This document shows positions 1 to 11,813 of a DNA stretch of 58,000 nucleotides, one piece after another. Source of the DNA: Cryptomeria japonica. Taxonomy: Eukaryota; Streptophyta; Pinopsida; Cupressales; Cupressaceae. A program made the translations under genes and the position numbers. Position 1 is the first letter of the stretch. Every line of letters starts with the position of its first letter. Below the pieces are notes generated by a model. That model saw only the letters and a list, made by a program, of their open reading frames with translations, did no database searches and was not told where the DNA came from. The stretch is taken from assembly GCF_030272615.1 (NCBI RefSeq), contig NC_081412.1, forward strand, positions 695,712,083 through 695,770,082. Direction: 5' to 3'.

Positions 1-548
1 TCATATGAGAAGGAGATTTGGTCGATCATAAGTGATTGAATTGGGATTAAGGAAGAGGTTAAAGGCCTCCGGTATTGAGCTTAACCAGGACTGTAATCAG
101 GCATGGTAGATGCTACCTCTGGCAATTCATTACTCTAGATTGTTGTCCATTTATCTTGAGGTGGTTATAACCTCTCTTTAGTCAGTGAGACTCTTTTGTA
201 ATGAGCAGTGAACTCTAGGTAGTGTGCCTTCCTACATGTGCTGGCCCCTCATTATATCACATACTTTCTACAGAAGTATCATCTGACTATGGGTAGTCTT
301 GCCACCGTGGCTTTTCCCTTTCCAAGTTTTCTACATACAAATCATGGTGCTATGTGGTATGGTTGCATTGCATTGATTACCTGTTTAATTGTTAAGTTGT
401 ATTGTTTACCTGTATGCGTTCCTACTGGCATCTATTTCTTCTTTACCGATATTTAATCTAGTTAAGGTTATTAAGTGGATTAATTGATATAATTTGCTAA
501 CAATTGATTCACCCCCCTCCCCTCAGTTGTTCACCGATTATCCTAACA
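1..548 (+). mobile_element. Element E: 3' part of a copia-type LTR, cut by the window start
   Basis: This stretch aligns along its length with the last ~515 bases of element G's LTR (about 36046-36561). Shared blocks include the 'cctccggtattgagctta' segment, the 'tgtgcctt...catgtg...gcccct' segment and the 'attcacccccctcccctcag' tract. It ends in CTAACA at 548, the same end as the G LTR. The following sequence belongs to the F LTR, so E is either a solo LTR or the 3' LTR of an element inserted there. The other end lies outside the window. The short open frame at 238-456 is not supported as a gene. Confidence 0.8.
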
Positions 549-643
549 CTCTCTCTCTCCTCATGTCTTTTGTTTACTTTAGACCCTATCTGGGCCATAG
601 AATAGGGCAAGACAGGGGTGTGGCGCCCATGTCCCCCTAGGAC
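549..643 (+). repeat. Element F 5' LTR, fragment left of element D
   Basis: The segment matches the 3' LTR of F at about 32275-32380: 'ctctctcctcatgtctt', 'tttagaccctatc', and 'ggtgtggc' followed by 'ccccctagga'. The LTR resumes at 26669 with the same AGGAC that ends this fragment, which is the target duplication of D. Confidence 0.8.
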
Positions 644-1415
644 TGTTGGCATTCTACACTCTAATGAGAATAGTTGATGTTGTCATTGATGGAAACCAAC
701 TGGCAACCAACCGGCAACAAGTTTCTACACAGGCACCGACAGACACTTTTACCAGCATCCAGATTACACCGGAAATGAAGTATACCGACACTCAAGCTGA
801 CATGGGATAAAGTTTTTCTTATATGAATTGTATTGTAAATATAATTAATTATTTGTAAGTCGACTTGGTGTATTGTAATAGACTCATATATATGAGATCT
901 TGTAGATCATTTTTGTAATGTAATAGGAAGGTAATGTATAGGTGATTATTATTGGTATATGTAAAGACAACAAAAGATTTTGGTATATGACTAAGCTTAA
1001 ACTAGTACTGAACCAGGAATTTGAGATGCTACTTTGAGCAGTACATTGTATTGGACTTAATTATCCATTTTGTAGTCAGTAAGACTCTTTTAAGCAGCGC
1101 GCTCTAGGTAGTTGGCCTTCCTACATGTGCAAGCCCCTATTAAAGTAATATTTATTCATATTGGCTAGTGAGTAAATATTATGGGTCACAAATCCCATCG
1201 AGGTTTTTCCCACACTAGGTTTCCTCGTTAAAATATTCTATGTTATGGTGTGCATTTATGTTGTCTCTATTATTTCTCTTTACTACATTATTTCTTGTTT
1301 ACTGGTACATTGATTTGGGTCACAAAATTATAAATAAGTTCAAATATTTCATAAACCGGTTACACACCGATTCACCCCCCTCCTAGTGTCTTTGGGACTC
1401 TCATTGAATCTAACA
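644..1415 (+). repeat. Element D 5' LTR (772 bp)
   Basis: It begins TGTTGGCATTC and ends TCTAACA, and it pairs with 25876-26668. It carries a TATA-like stretch near 887-894 (catatatatga), the block 'aggtttttcc...tttcctcgtta' at 1201-1230 and the 'ttcacccccc' tract at 1371-1380. All of these recur in the LTRs of B. The 3' copy is 21 bp longer, mainly because of extra 'ggcaccg' repeats near 25967-25990. Confidence 0.9.
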
Positions 1416-1417
1416 AT

Positions 1418-1429
1418 TGGTATCAGAGC
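1418..1429 (+). other. Primer binding site of D (initiator-Met tRNA)
   Basis: TGGTATCAGAGC lies two bases after the LTR end. It is complementary to the 3' end of plant initiator methionine tRNA, the usual minus-strand primer of plant copia elements. The same 12 bases and the same 2-base spacing occur in A, B and C. Confidence 0.9.
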
Positions 1430-1486
1430 CTGGTCCTCTATTTTCAAAAGCTTAATAACTTGAGGAAGATTCTCAAACTAGTACCA

Positions 1487-2599
1487 ATGGAGAATTTGAG
1501 AAAACAGTTGGAATGAGCTCTTAAAGATTTTGATGCAAAAAAATTGAAGAATATCAAAATTGAAGATGATCTGAGGACTGCGAAGGAATTCATTAAAGGA
1601 CTTCAGGAAAACCTGGTTATAGCACAAAATAAGAGAAAATAACTTCATGAGTAAATGTAGAAACATGATGATGAAAAGGAAACTCTTAATGATATTTTAG
1701 ACAAGTCGAGGCAAGAGAACACTAATATGAGGAATGAAATGCAAGATATGACTATGAGACTATGTAAGGATATTGAAGACAGAAAGAAGATTGAAGAATA
1801 TCTGACTAGAAGACTTAATGATGGAGGTAATGAAAATCTGAGACTTTGTCATGAAATTGATATGCTAAAGACAAATTTGATTCACATGCAACATGATAAA
1901 GAAGAGCTTGTGAGACAAGTTAGAATTATTGAAAATGAGTTGATCACTGCAAATGAACACAAAGACAATTTCAAGAAAAGTTTAGAGAGACTTGATGACA
2001 AGCTGAAAAGACAAAAACTTGATGGAGATATAGTTGGACTTGGATTTGAACATGGAGAAAGTTTCAGGGTTACAAACAATCAAGATCATAGTAAACCAGT
2101 AAGACAACCTAATGCTTATAAATTTAATGGGAAATGTTTTAATTGCAACAAGTTTGGTCATAGAGAAAATTAGTGCAGATTTAGAAATAATTAGAATACA
2201 AACTTACCCACTGGTCAATGTTCCAAACGCAACAAAGTTGGTCATAATTCAGAAAACTACAAAATGAATGTGAAATGCTATGTTTGTGGTATATTTGGGT
2301 ATTTATCTAATCAATGCAGAACACAAACCAGTCAAGGATATGGAAAAGCTATTAAGAGGAATAATGTAACTTGTTATGCATGTAACAAGATTGGGTATAT
2401 TGCAAAATTTTGTAGAAGCAAGACTATACTGATGAATAATAAAGGATATAGTGTGAAGGGAAAAGAAAAGGTAAATGAAATAAAGCAAGAATTTTCAAAA
2501 CAATGGATTAAGAAGGGAGATCAGAAAGTTGATGAATCTGTCTCTGCACCGGTTGAACAGAGTAACCCTCCATGGGTAGGAGATTCTTCATCTGACTAA
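1487..2599 (+). pseudogene. D ORF1: coiled-coil, zinc-knuckle Gag-like protein (interrupted)
   Basis: The frame opens at ATG 1487, 58 bases after the primer site, and runs 370 codons to TAA 2597-2599. It is broken by in-frame stops near 1514, in the 1640-1665 segment and at about 2171-2193. Residues ~1-190 are rich in Glu, Lys and Leu with long-range heptads, predicting a coiled coil. The C-terminal half has four zinc-knuckle-like motifs of the C-x2-C-x4-H-x4-C type: CFNCNKFGH (about 2136), a degraded second one, CYVCGIFGY (about 2278, His replaced by Tyr) and CYACNKIGY (about 2375). Such a protein would bind RNA and assemble particles, as Gag does. It lacks the usual copia capsid domain seen in A. 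B and C encode the same protein. Confidence 0.8.
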
Positions 2600-2904
2600 G
2601 GAATAATCCTTAGGGGGTATTACAGCAAGTTGAAAATCATGCATTCTACCCTCGGTTGATGGTAAGAAGACACATTTCTTCTTTACCAGCAGATATGTTA
2701 AGTTCTCACTTAACCAACAAGCATTTAATGTGGTTTTTGAAGAACTTTTTGGTTATATAACACTGAAAAACCCCTCATTTTGACTCACCAAGCATTCAAG
2801 CATTTAGAGAGCGCAAAACTGAGCAAGGGCAATCTAATGGCGAAGCAGTGAAGTGATTTTCAGGCATCTAAGGATTTCAAGCTAAGAGGTATTTATCTTT
2901 CGAA
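2600..2904 (+). other. Spacer between D ORF1 and ORF2
   Basis: No coding frame is supported here. The stretch has 'gaataatccttaggggg' just after ORF1 and a run of short A/G-rich words. The corresponding spacers in B (about 19993-20298) and C (42228-42670) have similar length and also carry 'agggggag' or 'cctaag'-like words. It could be a leader for ORF2 translation, which is speculation. Confidence 0.4.
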
Positions 2905-4287
2905 ATGGCATCTTCATCTTTTGTACCTGAGTTTATTGAAAACCCTGTTGTGGTAGAAAATGTTAAGTGCCCTAGGCCCATTTTTAAAATCATCCCTGAA
3001 ATTACTAGGCAAGATGATTCTATCAGAGATTTTTCAAAAATTTTGAAGGGAGTCATTTTTGCTGAAGACCCTAGAATCTACATTCACTGCAATATAGAAA
3101 ATCTAGGAACCGATGATTTGGAGAACATGTATAGTGGTGTCATTACTGATGAACAAGTTTTAATTAAAGTGGAGCATAAGATAGTTGAAGACATGATTCA
3201 TTGAGATACTGAACATACCTGAATTTCCTAAGGAGGTAGTCCGTCTAGTTCTGAGTAGAGTTCATGGAGAGTTCATGTGGCTTGACTCTATTTTTAAAAT
3301 CTCTAAGGAAGCAATCAAGGCAGTTACTGGTTTACCCTCAAATAGTACCAGGCTCAACCAAACTAAGAAGATACCTAACAAGGGAGTTATGGAGTTAACC
3401 GGAGCTACATCTGAGAACAGATCTCTTAGGGTTGATGACATTACTGATGCTAATGTGAGATATGTGAGTATGGTACTTGGATACAGAGTAACTCATGAAA
3501 ATAGATTGAATTCAGTTTCCAGCCTATGTATTCATAATGCATATGAGATGGTAAAGAACAATGCTAAGATTGATATTTGTGAATGGCTTAAAGATGAATT
3601 AATAGACAACTTGAAAAAGATTAAGGGTGACAAGAAAGGGACATTTTGTTTTGACAACCTACTTGTGTGTCTAATTCTTTACTTCACCAAAGAGATACCT
3701 GACATTGGTCATAAGGACTTTGGATATGACATCCCAGTAGGCAAAAAAATCAAGGAAGCTACCACCAGTATGGGCAATAATAGTGAGAACATTATAACAA
3801 ATTACTTCAAAAACTTTCAGACTAAGATGAGAGCTAGAGAAAGGTTACCCCAGAGCATAGTAGACAAATATGACAAGCAAATCCGCTTTGTAATCAAATG
3901 TGATGAGACATGGATGGACGCAGTTAGCCCTAAAACTATTTGGGTTATTGAAATGGGTTATGAAGTTTATTTACCCATTCTTGAAACATATACTAAAACA
4001 CTACTTGAGGCACCTAGAGAACCATCTAAATAGATTTTTGGTAATGCTGAGAACATTGAGAGTGTTGTCTCAATGCAAAAGCAGAGAAAAAGGAGAGAAA
4101 ATTTTATCAGAGATACATCCAAGATGGCGAAAGAAATTAAGGAAAATGTAATGAACATAAGTGGTATATCTGTCAGTGAATTGGAAGGACTAAAACCTGA
4201 AGCACATGTTTCACTAGTTGTTACTTCGTTAGATACAGACAGTGGGAAAGCAACAATTTTCAAAAGAGTTGAAAGAAAGAAGAGGAA
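2905..4287 (+). pseudogene. D ORF2, N-terminal part (conserved domain of unknown function)
   Basis: The frame starts MASSSF at ATG 2905. A frameshift near 3200 moves the frame, which then runs to a stop at 4031 and on to 4287, where K interrupts it. The encoded domain of about 400 residues aligns with B (minus strand 18800-19992) and with C (42671-43700). Shared landmarks are an RVHG motif at about 3261, 'VTGLPS' at about 3324, 'LRVDDITDANVR', 'GYRVTHENRLNSVSSLC', 'DICEWLKDELIDNL' and 'IWVIEMGYE' near 3937. No enzyme motif is visible. It reminds me of the loosely defined 'putative plant transposon protein' domains, but that is only an impression. Confidence 0.7.
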
Positions 4288-4906
4288 TGTCATGCCCAAA
4301 CTTTTGGGCACAAATGGAATAATTTTTTTTTAAAATAATACCCTAATAAAAATAAATTTGCTAAAATTAACCGCAATAACAAGTTTTGTCTTAACTATGT
4401 TTTGAGTTAATCTAACAACTAAATCAAGTAAGCAAAAATAATCTAAATTAATTGCAGAATATTAACTCTCCAAAAGAATTATTATTGTCTCATCAATTCT
4501 AATAAATAAATTCATTTAAACAAAAATCTCTAAATTAAATGACAAGAGATATTATTAATCTCCAATAACCTTTTAATTGTTTTAGGAACTAAATTAATTA
4601 GTCCTAGCACTTAGATTATTAAAACCTATTATTCCATTTTAACAAAAATTATAATGTGCTTAAACAAATTCGACCTAAGGGCCAATTAAATCCATAATGT
4701 AAATTGCCCTATAAAAATTTAGTCTGGAATAGCCTAAATTTAAGTGGACTAAAATAATCCCTTATGGCCAAATAACTTACAAAAATCGTTATAAATTTTG
4801 AAAAGATTAAACATCCAAATGAAATAAAATTTAAACATCATATTCAAATATTTATATACCTAACAAATATAAAATATGAACGTATAACTGAAATAATTAA
4901 TCTAAA

Positions 4907-4908
<2 letters not shown>

Positions 4909-4940
<32 letters not shown>
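4909..4940. repeat. (AT)n microsatellite inside K
   Basis: Sixteen uninterrupted TA dinucleotides. A second run of about the same kind lies at 5741-5778, also inside K. Confidence 0.95.
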
Positions 4941-4944
<4 letters not shown>

Positions 4945-5407
4945 GTATAGGATCCCTTAAAACAAAGGAAACTAACATATAAAAGTAAGCTAAAATAATG
5001 GGGAATACCTTATTCGAAATTTGAATGGGTTTCCCCCCCCCCTTTTAAAATTTCTAACCATAACAATATAAAAATACCTATGTTAACCTATTTTCTTTTT
5101 AACTCTATATCTTGCCCTAACAATATATTTTTCTCTTCTAGATACTAACCTAACCTGAATGTGGGCTAGGGTTGCACCTCTATTCTTCCTTAAATGTTTT
5201 TATGCTAACCCTAATCCAAAATTGGGTTAGGGTTGCATATATCTTCTTTTTTTAACCTAAACCCATATTTTATTTTCTTAGTTTTCTAAGTTGTTTGTGT
5301 GTGTGTGTGATTTGATGCAAGGGGCAAAAGAAGGAGGTAGCGGCCATGGAGGGAGGCGCAGAGGAGGAGGTTTGGTAATTGGTGCGTCGAGCGGGGATGC
5401 TCCCCGG

Positions 5408-5640
5408 ACACCACTGTGTTTACCCACAGTGGTGGCTAGGTGCCACCCATAGTGGCGGTCGGGAGCCATTCCACTATGGTTCCCCATAGTGATGGCCTCG
5501 TGCCAACCACTATGGGCAACCATAGTGGCGGCTCATGCCGCACACTGTGTGTAAACACAGTGCGGCTGCATGCCATCACTGTGTTTACTCACAGTGGTGG
5601 CACTCCCCCACGCCGACCACTGTGTAAAAATAGTGGTTCG
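5408..5640. repeat. Array of about seven hairpin-forming repeats in K
   Basis: Units of about 30-40 bp each carry an inverted repeat such as CCACTGTG...CACAGTGG or CCACTATGG...CCATAGTGG around a short loop. They are joined by 'tggctaggtgccac'-like spacers with TGCC. Seven units can be counted, alternating between a CACTGTG and a CACTATG stem. Stem halves often change together, which keeps pairing. The array is GC-rich within an AT-rich element. Confidence 0.85.
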
Positions 5641-5736
5641 GCCTTCATTCGAACACCCCCCCCCTCGGCCCCCATAATTATTTTATATATATATTTTTAT
5701 TTATTTATAATCTCTTTTTTTTTGTTTTTACATTAA

Positions 5737-5740
<4 letters not shown>

Positions 5741-5778
<38 letters not shown>
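5741..5778. repeat. (AT)n microsatellite inside K
   Basis: A run of about nineteen AT dinucleotides, ending in 'gtatttatatttaaatata'. Confidence 0.95.
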
Positions 5779-5782
<4 letters not shown>

Positions 5783-8700
5783 TTATATTTAAATATAAAT
5801 CTCAACAGGACATGCAGGGTTATGATATATATATATTTTTAAATTTATTTAAATTCTGCAAATCATGCAGAGAATAATAAAAGAATGGTAGAATGAAAAT
5901 AAATGTATTGCTCATCTTTTATATTTTTTTTTTTGTAAGATTACTATTAGATTTTATCCTTGTTTTATTTTCTTTATACAAATCATAGGACTGACTACTT
6001 TCTTTACTCATTAACCCTGGCATAGCGGTTAATACTTTATTTTATTTTTTTGTTTAAAACAATCTATATATATATATATATATTTTAAACCACATAACAG
6101 CAAGCTTTCTAAAACTAGCAGGTTTAACTAACTGCATTTCCTTTTTAGCATTCAGACAACTTCTAACATAATAAGTTAGAGTAATACACATCTAACTATA
6201 AGCTTTTCCTTTTCTAAAACACATAGTGAACTTTAGAGGTAGTTTATTAAATCTGGATCTATTTTCTTTTGCAATAATATAAAGGAATAAAAATGACAGA
6301 ATTAATTAAACTACAACAGCAACATAATAGTCTTAAATTTATTTACAACTATATTATCAAATAAAATGCAACATTAATGCTCATACTAAAGGCTATTTAA
6401 CTATGTATGCATTTGGAACTAAATAAATAGGACTAAATGTTTATTTCTAGCTTACTAATATACATGCTTTTCTATTTCATTTATTTCTGTTATTTTCATT
6501 ATGCATTAAGAGGTAGAATGGACATTTATTTTCAAACAAACATAAGGCAACAAATATTATTTCAATAACTATAGAAGACTTAATCCACAAATGGGCATTC
6601 TATTTTGCAATAATACTTAATAGAAGAATACTTTTCTTTAAATAATATTTAGGATACAATATTGTCAACATTACAAATGGGTGAGGTACCCAACTAGTCT
6701 CTCGTTCCTATTAAATGAGGACTTTAAATAAAGTGAATACATTTCTTTTTCAAAATAAATACAACATGTAACTTTTCATTTACATTTCTGCAACTAAAAT
6801 ATAATATCCCATTCCCTAATCTTTTTCTGCAACTCAAGTAAAACCAACAACCCCTAGCTTGTCCTTTCTTTTCTTTTCCAAGCAACCTGCATATAAATCA
6901 TAAGGCTATGACCATGGAGAGCTCACCTCCTAGCCTAGGCTTACTAGAAGCCACCCCCGAGCTTGGACAACCAAGCCCTAGACAAGTTACACTCAAGCAA
7001 ACATAACAAGCAAGGGAAAACAAAACTAAACAAGTACTTTCCCATCCAAGGCTAAACTTCATCACAGAATGTGATGTTTTTACAAGGGTGGAAGTGGACC
7101 AAATACCTTGAGGAGACTACAAGAATGGTATATCACAAGCCATCTCATGGCAACCAAAATACAACATAAGTCCATTAACCCCACATCCTTATGCCCCCCA
7201 AGCCATACATGTCATACTTTCTCCCCTTATGACCCCCGAATGCATAAACAAGGCTTTGCAACAAGGGCCTCACAAACAACCCTTGAGATCACTCTCATAA
7301 TGAGAGCCTCTCACTCTAAGGTTGTCAAACTCCTTCCACCCCCAAGACCATTCTACTCTCCCAAGAGTAGAAGGCCTTGGTTACTCCCAAATCACAAGAA
7401 AATGCATAAAAGAGATAAAAGATAGATCACATATCATTTTCACAAAGGAAAATACAAGAAAACAACTTTTACATACAAACAATCTTTCAAACATAAATAT
7501 ACAACATAAAAGGAAGAATATGAACCAACCTTCAATCTGCCCAAAGGTTTTCTAGAACTAGTTTGAGGAAGAGAAACCCAATTCCACAATTCTTCCTCCA
7601 ACACTTAGCCAAAATTTCTATCCTAAAACTATTCTTTTCAAAATTGCAAGATCTCCAAAGATGGAGAGTGGGTGATTACTCACTAAGTCCCTAATTCTTT
7701 CCTAAGAAGACCTCTCTCTCACTCTTCCCAACCTCTTGGTTAGAGTGAGAGTTCCCATTGGTTGGTCTTCCCAACCTCTTACAGGTTACTAAAACTAGAA
7801 AGAGAAAAGGTAAGAGAAGGTGGGGAAGAGAGACTGACATCAAAAAGGAAGGTTATCTAACCTAGGTGGAACCTTCTAAGTTGAATTTTCGCTCATCTTG
7901 GAAAAACCACTTTTTGGGGTGACTAAACAGTCACATGGGAGTAGTCACATGTTTAAAAATACCCCTAACCCATAGGTATACCCTATGGACCTTAGGAAAA
8001 ACCCTTAAACTACCGCTAGGAGTCCATTTCACCCCTTAGAAACCCATCTGAAGTTAACCTTCGGGTCAAACCTAAGTTGACCACTCCAAAGACTCTCTAC
8101 CCAAGGAAAATTTGGGACCACATCCAAATATTTGAAAAAGGCTTTGGTTGAGACAATCTCCCTCCAAGCGACAAGTCAAAAATCAAAACACCATTCAAAA
8201 CATGTGTCAAGTGACACAATAAAATACAATACATAATTACACATGGAAATTGTCTCTTGTTGGATTTAAACAAATCAATAAATAAAATTTAACACACATG
8301 CATCATTTACTATTACAAATAAAATACGATACATACAGGGTGTTGTCTCTCCAAATAGACAACCCCTAGTTTTATGAACGTACATAGGTCTAGGTTTGGT
8401 TCTCCATAATATTTCCATGGTCACATGGATAATTTTCCTATGCATCTCAATTACACATTAGTAATTCCAAATAACCTCATATAATATTAAACACATGAAT
8501 AAGAATACACATCAAACACTCTGCATACAATTGACATTAACAAATCAATATCTCATATATCCCAATTAATCCACATAAGCAATTATCATAGTCCTCATAA
8601 TTTTGATTCATTCATAAGATATGCATCCTATTTCTATCATCATGATAAAGTCCTGCAAATCCAATAATGACATACATCATCTCAAAGTTATCCTATTCTA

Positions 8701-8880
8701 GAATCATATAAAGTTTTATATCCATAATGCATAGAAATGAACCATCAATATACATCAATGTTATCCAAATCATGGAATCATATAAGTTCTAAATCCATAA
8801 TGCATAAAAATAAAGCATCCATAATAGTCTCAACATGAAAATCATTGAAATTCTAGGATGAGTCAGGGTAGGGCCTCACA

Positions 8881-9922
8881 AGGAAACCCTCACCTTTACC
8901 CTCTCCTTCTCCCAAAAGGACTAGAACTTTGAGGAAGAAGCAACAAGTAGTTAGTGAACCTAAAAAGAAGCTTACACCAAATAAGAAACAAACTAAGACA
9001 CCAGATACCCTAACACTGGAGGAACTAGTAAATGAGATAACATAGGATGGAAATCTTTGCAATGTAAATAAATACTATCATTCTTACAAAGATTCAGACA
9101 AGGAAACAATAGAGGCTAGTATAATTTTGAATTTAAATATCTATAAGAAGGTTTTGATTGAAGTTGTAGAGGATATACTGAATGACTTATATTTAAGGTT
9201 AGAACCTAAAAGAATGTTAGTGATGGAACTAGATAAAAAGCTAAAAGTTGAAGGATTATTGGCAGTGCACCCTATAAACTCTAGAGAGGAAATTGATGAA
9301 CTAATTGCTGCGGCAAACCGATCAGTTTTTGTCAGTGGACACCAACAGGTTAGCCTAATGGTTGGTAGAGTGAAGGGGATTGCTGATGAGACTACATACA
9401 AATGTGATATCTTTTTTATTGAAAAGAAAAAGAAAGAGGAAAAGGAAAGATAGAAAATAGATAAATATTTTGCTAAGGTGTACCAAAAGGACAAAGAGAA
9501 AAACAAGATTGGTGGTGTACCTTCTATAAAGGTAATGGATAAAATCCTTCCATCAGCTCAGGACACCCCTCCATTAACTTCAGCATCACAGGTACATAAA
9601 GAAAATCAACCAGATAAGGCAACTAATGAAGTAACTCATGATGATACTAACCCGGAGTCTGAAATCCTGTTCACCATGAATGTGGATACACAGGATATAA
9701 ACATTATTGTGGATAAAGAGACTACAGAGGTTAAGGTAGATGATGCTAAGGATAGTAAGGTCTTTGAGATATCTACACACACTGTTGACTCTCAGAAGAC
9801 TGAGATACTGGCACAAGCCGAGCAACCAGAGACTGAGAAACCAATAGAGGATAAGGTAACTAACATAGAGCAACTTGAATCAGAGAAACCGATAGTTGAA
9901 GAGGTACTTGTATAGACTGAGA
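8881..9922 (+). pseudogene. D ORF2, middle part (Lys-rich, then acidic linker)
   Basis: The frame continues exactly from 4287 once K is removed. It encodes a Pro/Ser/Lys-rich basic stretch, interrupted by TAG at about 9042. A conserved helical segment follows (about 9066-9250, homologous to B around 18250-18480). Next come an internal stop at 9451, a Lys/Glu-rich segment, and a hydrophilic linker with repeated 'EKPI' words (about 9832 and 9886). 'NVDTQDINIIVDKE' near 9680 is nearly identical in both tandem copies in B. The frame meets TAG at 9913 just before A. The basic then acidic composition suggests a nucleic-acid-binding and flexible region, not a catalytic one. Confidence 0.7.
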
Positions 9923-11434
9923 TGATAGTTTGGATACTTAATGTTAACTACAGATACCAAGTTAACAAGATGAGAGGGGGGGGGTGAATCATACAAACTT
10001 AATCTTCCATAAAAACAACAGATTCAACCTTGGCAACATATACTTCAGCAATATAACCAAAACTGCTAAACATGTAAACTCAAAAGAATATAAACATCAT
10101 AACACTCATAACACTAGATTTGACGTGGAAACCCAAATAGGGAAAAACCTCTCTGGGATTTCGAACCCACTAAGAAATATACTCTTCTAGAGTATGCTCA
10201 GTTAAAAGCCAATCCTATTAAAGATTACAAACACATTGTTAGATGTGACCCGGTTAAGGGATTTCCCTCAGATCTGTTAGGATCTTCACCTTGTTAGAAG
10301 TGACCTTGTTAAAGGATTTCAAACACTCAATCAGAATGTTACCTTGCTAGAGGGTTTTACAAATAAGACTGTTAAGTCCACTCGGTTAAGAGATTTTCTG
10401 TCACTTCACAAAATAATAGTAATAAAAATCTATCTGCAACTTCACATCTAGAAATGCTAAAGCAGATTCTTATTTGCTCAATACAATAGGACTAATCTTG
10501 TCCATCTATTGGGCTCTATACTTTGTTATTCAAAAAGGTCTTCAAGCTTCTGTGCTTGGTAATCACTATGTAGCATCCCTGTGCATACACTTGCCCGCAT
10601 ACATTGTTTATCAATAGTTCCTTATTTATAAACAATTCGCCAACCACTTAATCTCCTTGATCACATTTCCCATGATCAATCATAGCCATCAGATCTTCAA
10701 ACTTGACCAGGTTCAATGTATCCTTCGATCTAAAAACATTTTACCCTGCCTTGGAACTTGCATACATTTCTTGGAACTTGTGCTAGGGTATTGCAGTTCA
10801 ATCTGAGCTGTAGATCTTCCTGCCAATTTTCTTTTACCATAGATTCTTTAACAAACTTCATGCATGGCATACCAATCATTTAGTCAGTTCCATCTCATTA
10901 GCTTCCTTCATTAAATAATGCTTATATTCATTTAATGCATTTTGTTACTACTCGGTTGCAACTCGGTAAATACTAAACTTCACTCGGTAGATATTCTACC
11001 TTCATTAACCAATAGCGATAACCTTAGGGTTTACCGACTAGGTTCCTTAGGGTTTATAGACTAGGTTCTTTAGGGTTTACCAACTAGGTTCTTTGCTCGA
11101 TAACATAGTATAGTATTAACCTTACAATCAACAACATATGTAGTATATCAAAACAATCTAAACATCATGATCTCATCATTGTCTAACTCAGTAATAGTTG
11201 CCCATTGAATAACTTATTTCTCCCCTTATTCATCACATTCTTTCTGTGTCTTTTACCGACATCTTTATACTCATCAAATCATACTTGTTAAGATATGGCA
11301 ACATCATACTGAATTAGAAAATCAATTTCTTGACATCAATGACAAAATAATAATATTAAGACAGTAAACATCCTTAATCAGTTATATCCATAATCATCAA
11401 CAACCTTCTCAATATCCTTATTGAAATGCCAACA
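9923..11434 (-). repeat. Element A 3' LTR (1512 bp)
   Basis: On the plus strand it begins TGATAGTTTGG and ends AATGCCAACA. It is closely similar to 23200-24687. It contains a TATA-like TATAAATAAG on the minus strand (10620-10629), the block 'ggaaaccc...ggaaaaacc' at 10128-10150 (the antisense of the GGTTTTTCCC motif) and the 'gggggggggtgaatc' tract at 9975-9990. Confidence 0.9.
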
Positions 11435-11813
11435 ATCGCCCCCTTTGGCATTGATGGCAAAACCAATTGATTTGACCTAATTGATTCAGATTGCTATGAG
11501 AGTTGGAAATGCTCTCCCCCTGTCATCAGTCTTATCCCCCATACATTAGTCTTCTCCCCTTTTCTTCATTCTTCTCCCCCTTTGACAACAATGCCAAAAA
11601 GTAAAGAACTAAAACATAATTTCTTCCTGTATGAAGTGATTTCTTGCTGTTATGTGTTAACTTAGTCTCAGTCAGAGCATTTTGTCTTCAATTCCTGTTC
11701 CATGTATTTGTTTCTTGCACACCTTTAGAAAACATCCTAAAATGTGTAAATCAACATCAACTCCTAAAAGATATTTTGTAGAGTCATCGAATTGATGCTT
11801 TCACCGAACTTGG
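11435..11813 (-). other. A 3' noncoding region with polypurine tracts
   Basis: The purine tract adjoining the LTR is at 11435-11446 (minus-strand aaagggggcgat), preceded by 'ttgccatcaatgcc'. A second purine-rich box, on the minus strand 'gtcaaagggggagaag', lies at about 11573-11592. The latter is the same two-box arrangement as in B, C, D and G. No coding frame is seen. Confidence 0.7.

Larger units (their letters stand above)
4288..8880. mobile_element. Element K: probable 4.6-kb solo LTR
   Basis: The boundaries are TGTCATGCCC at 4288 and GGGCCTCACA at 8880, flanked by the perfect duplication AGGAA (4283-4287 and 8881-8885). Removing it restores D's ORF2 frame exactly. The ends form the short TG...CA inverted repeat typical of LTRs. 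There is no convincing coding frame, no internal direct repeat of the two ends, and no primer site, so a single recombined LTR fits best. 4.6 kb is very long but known for large gypsy LTRs. The interior is AT-rich with (AT)n runs and a GC-rich hairpin array at 5408-5640. Orientation is not determined. A non-coding element of another class is less likely given the 5-bp duplication. Confidence 0.7.

Noticed and set aside
1418-1429. A tRNA gene or fragment
   Set aside because: Only the 12 bases complementary to a tRNA 3' end are present, at the position of a primer binding site; no cloverleaf follows.
4288-8880. A complete element with two LTRs or a DNA transposon
   Set aside because: The two ends are not direct repeats of one another, no primer site or transposase frame is seen, and the 5-bp duplication with TG...CA ends fits an LTR.
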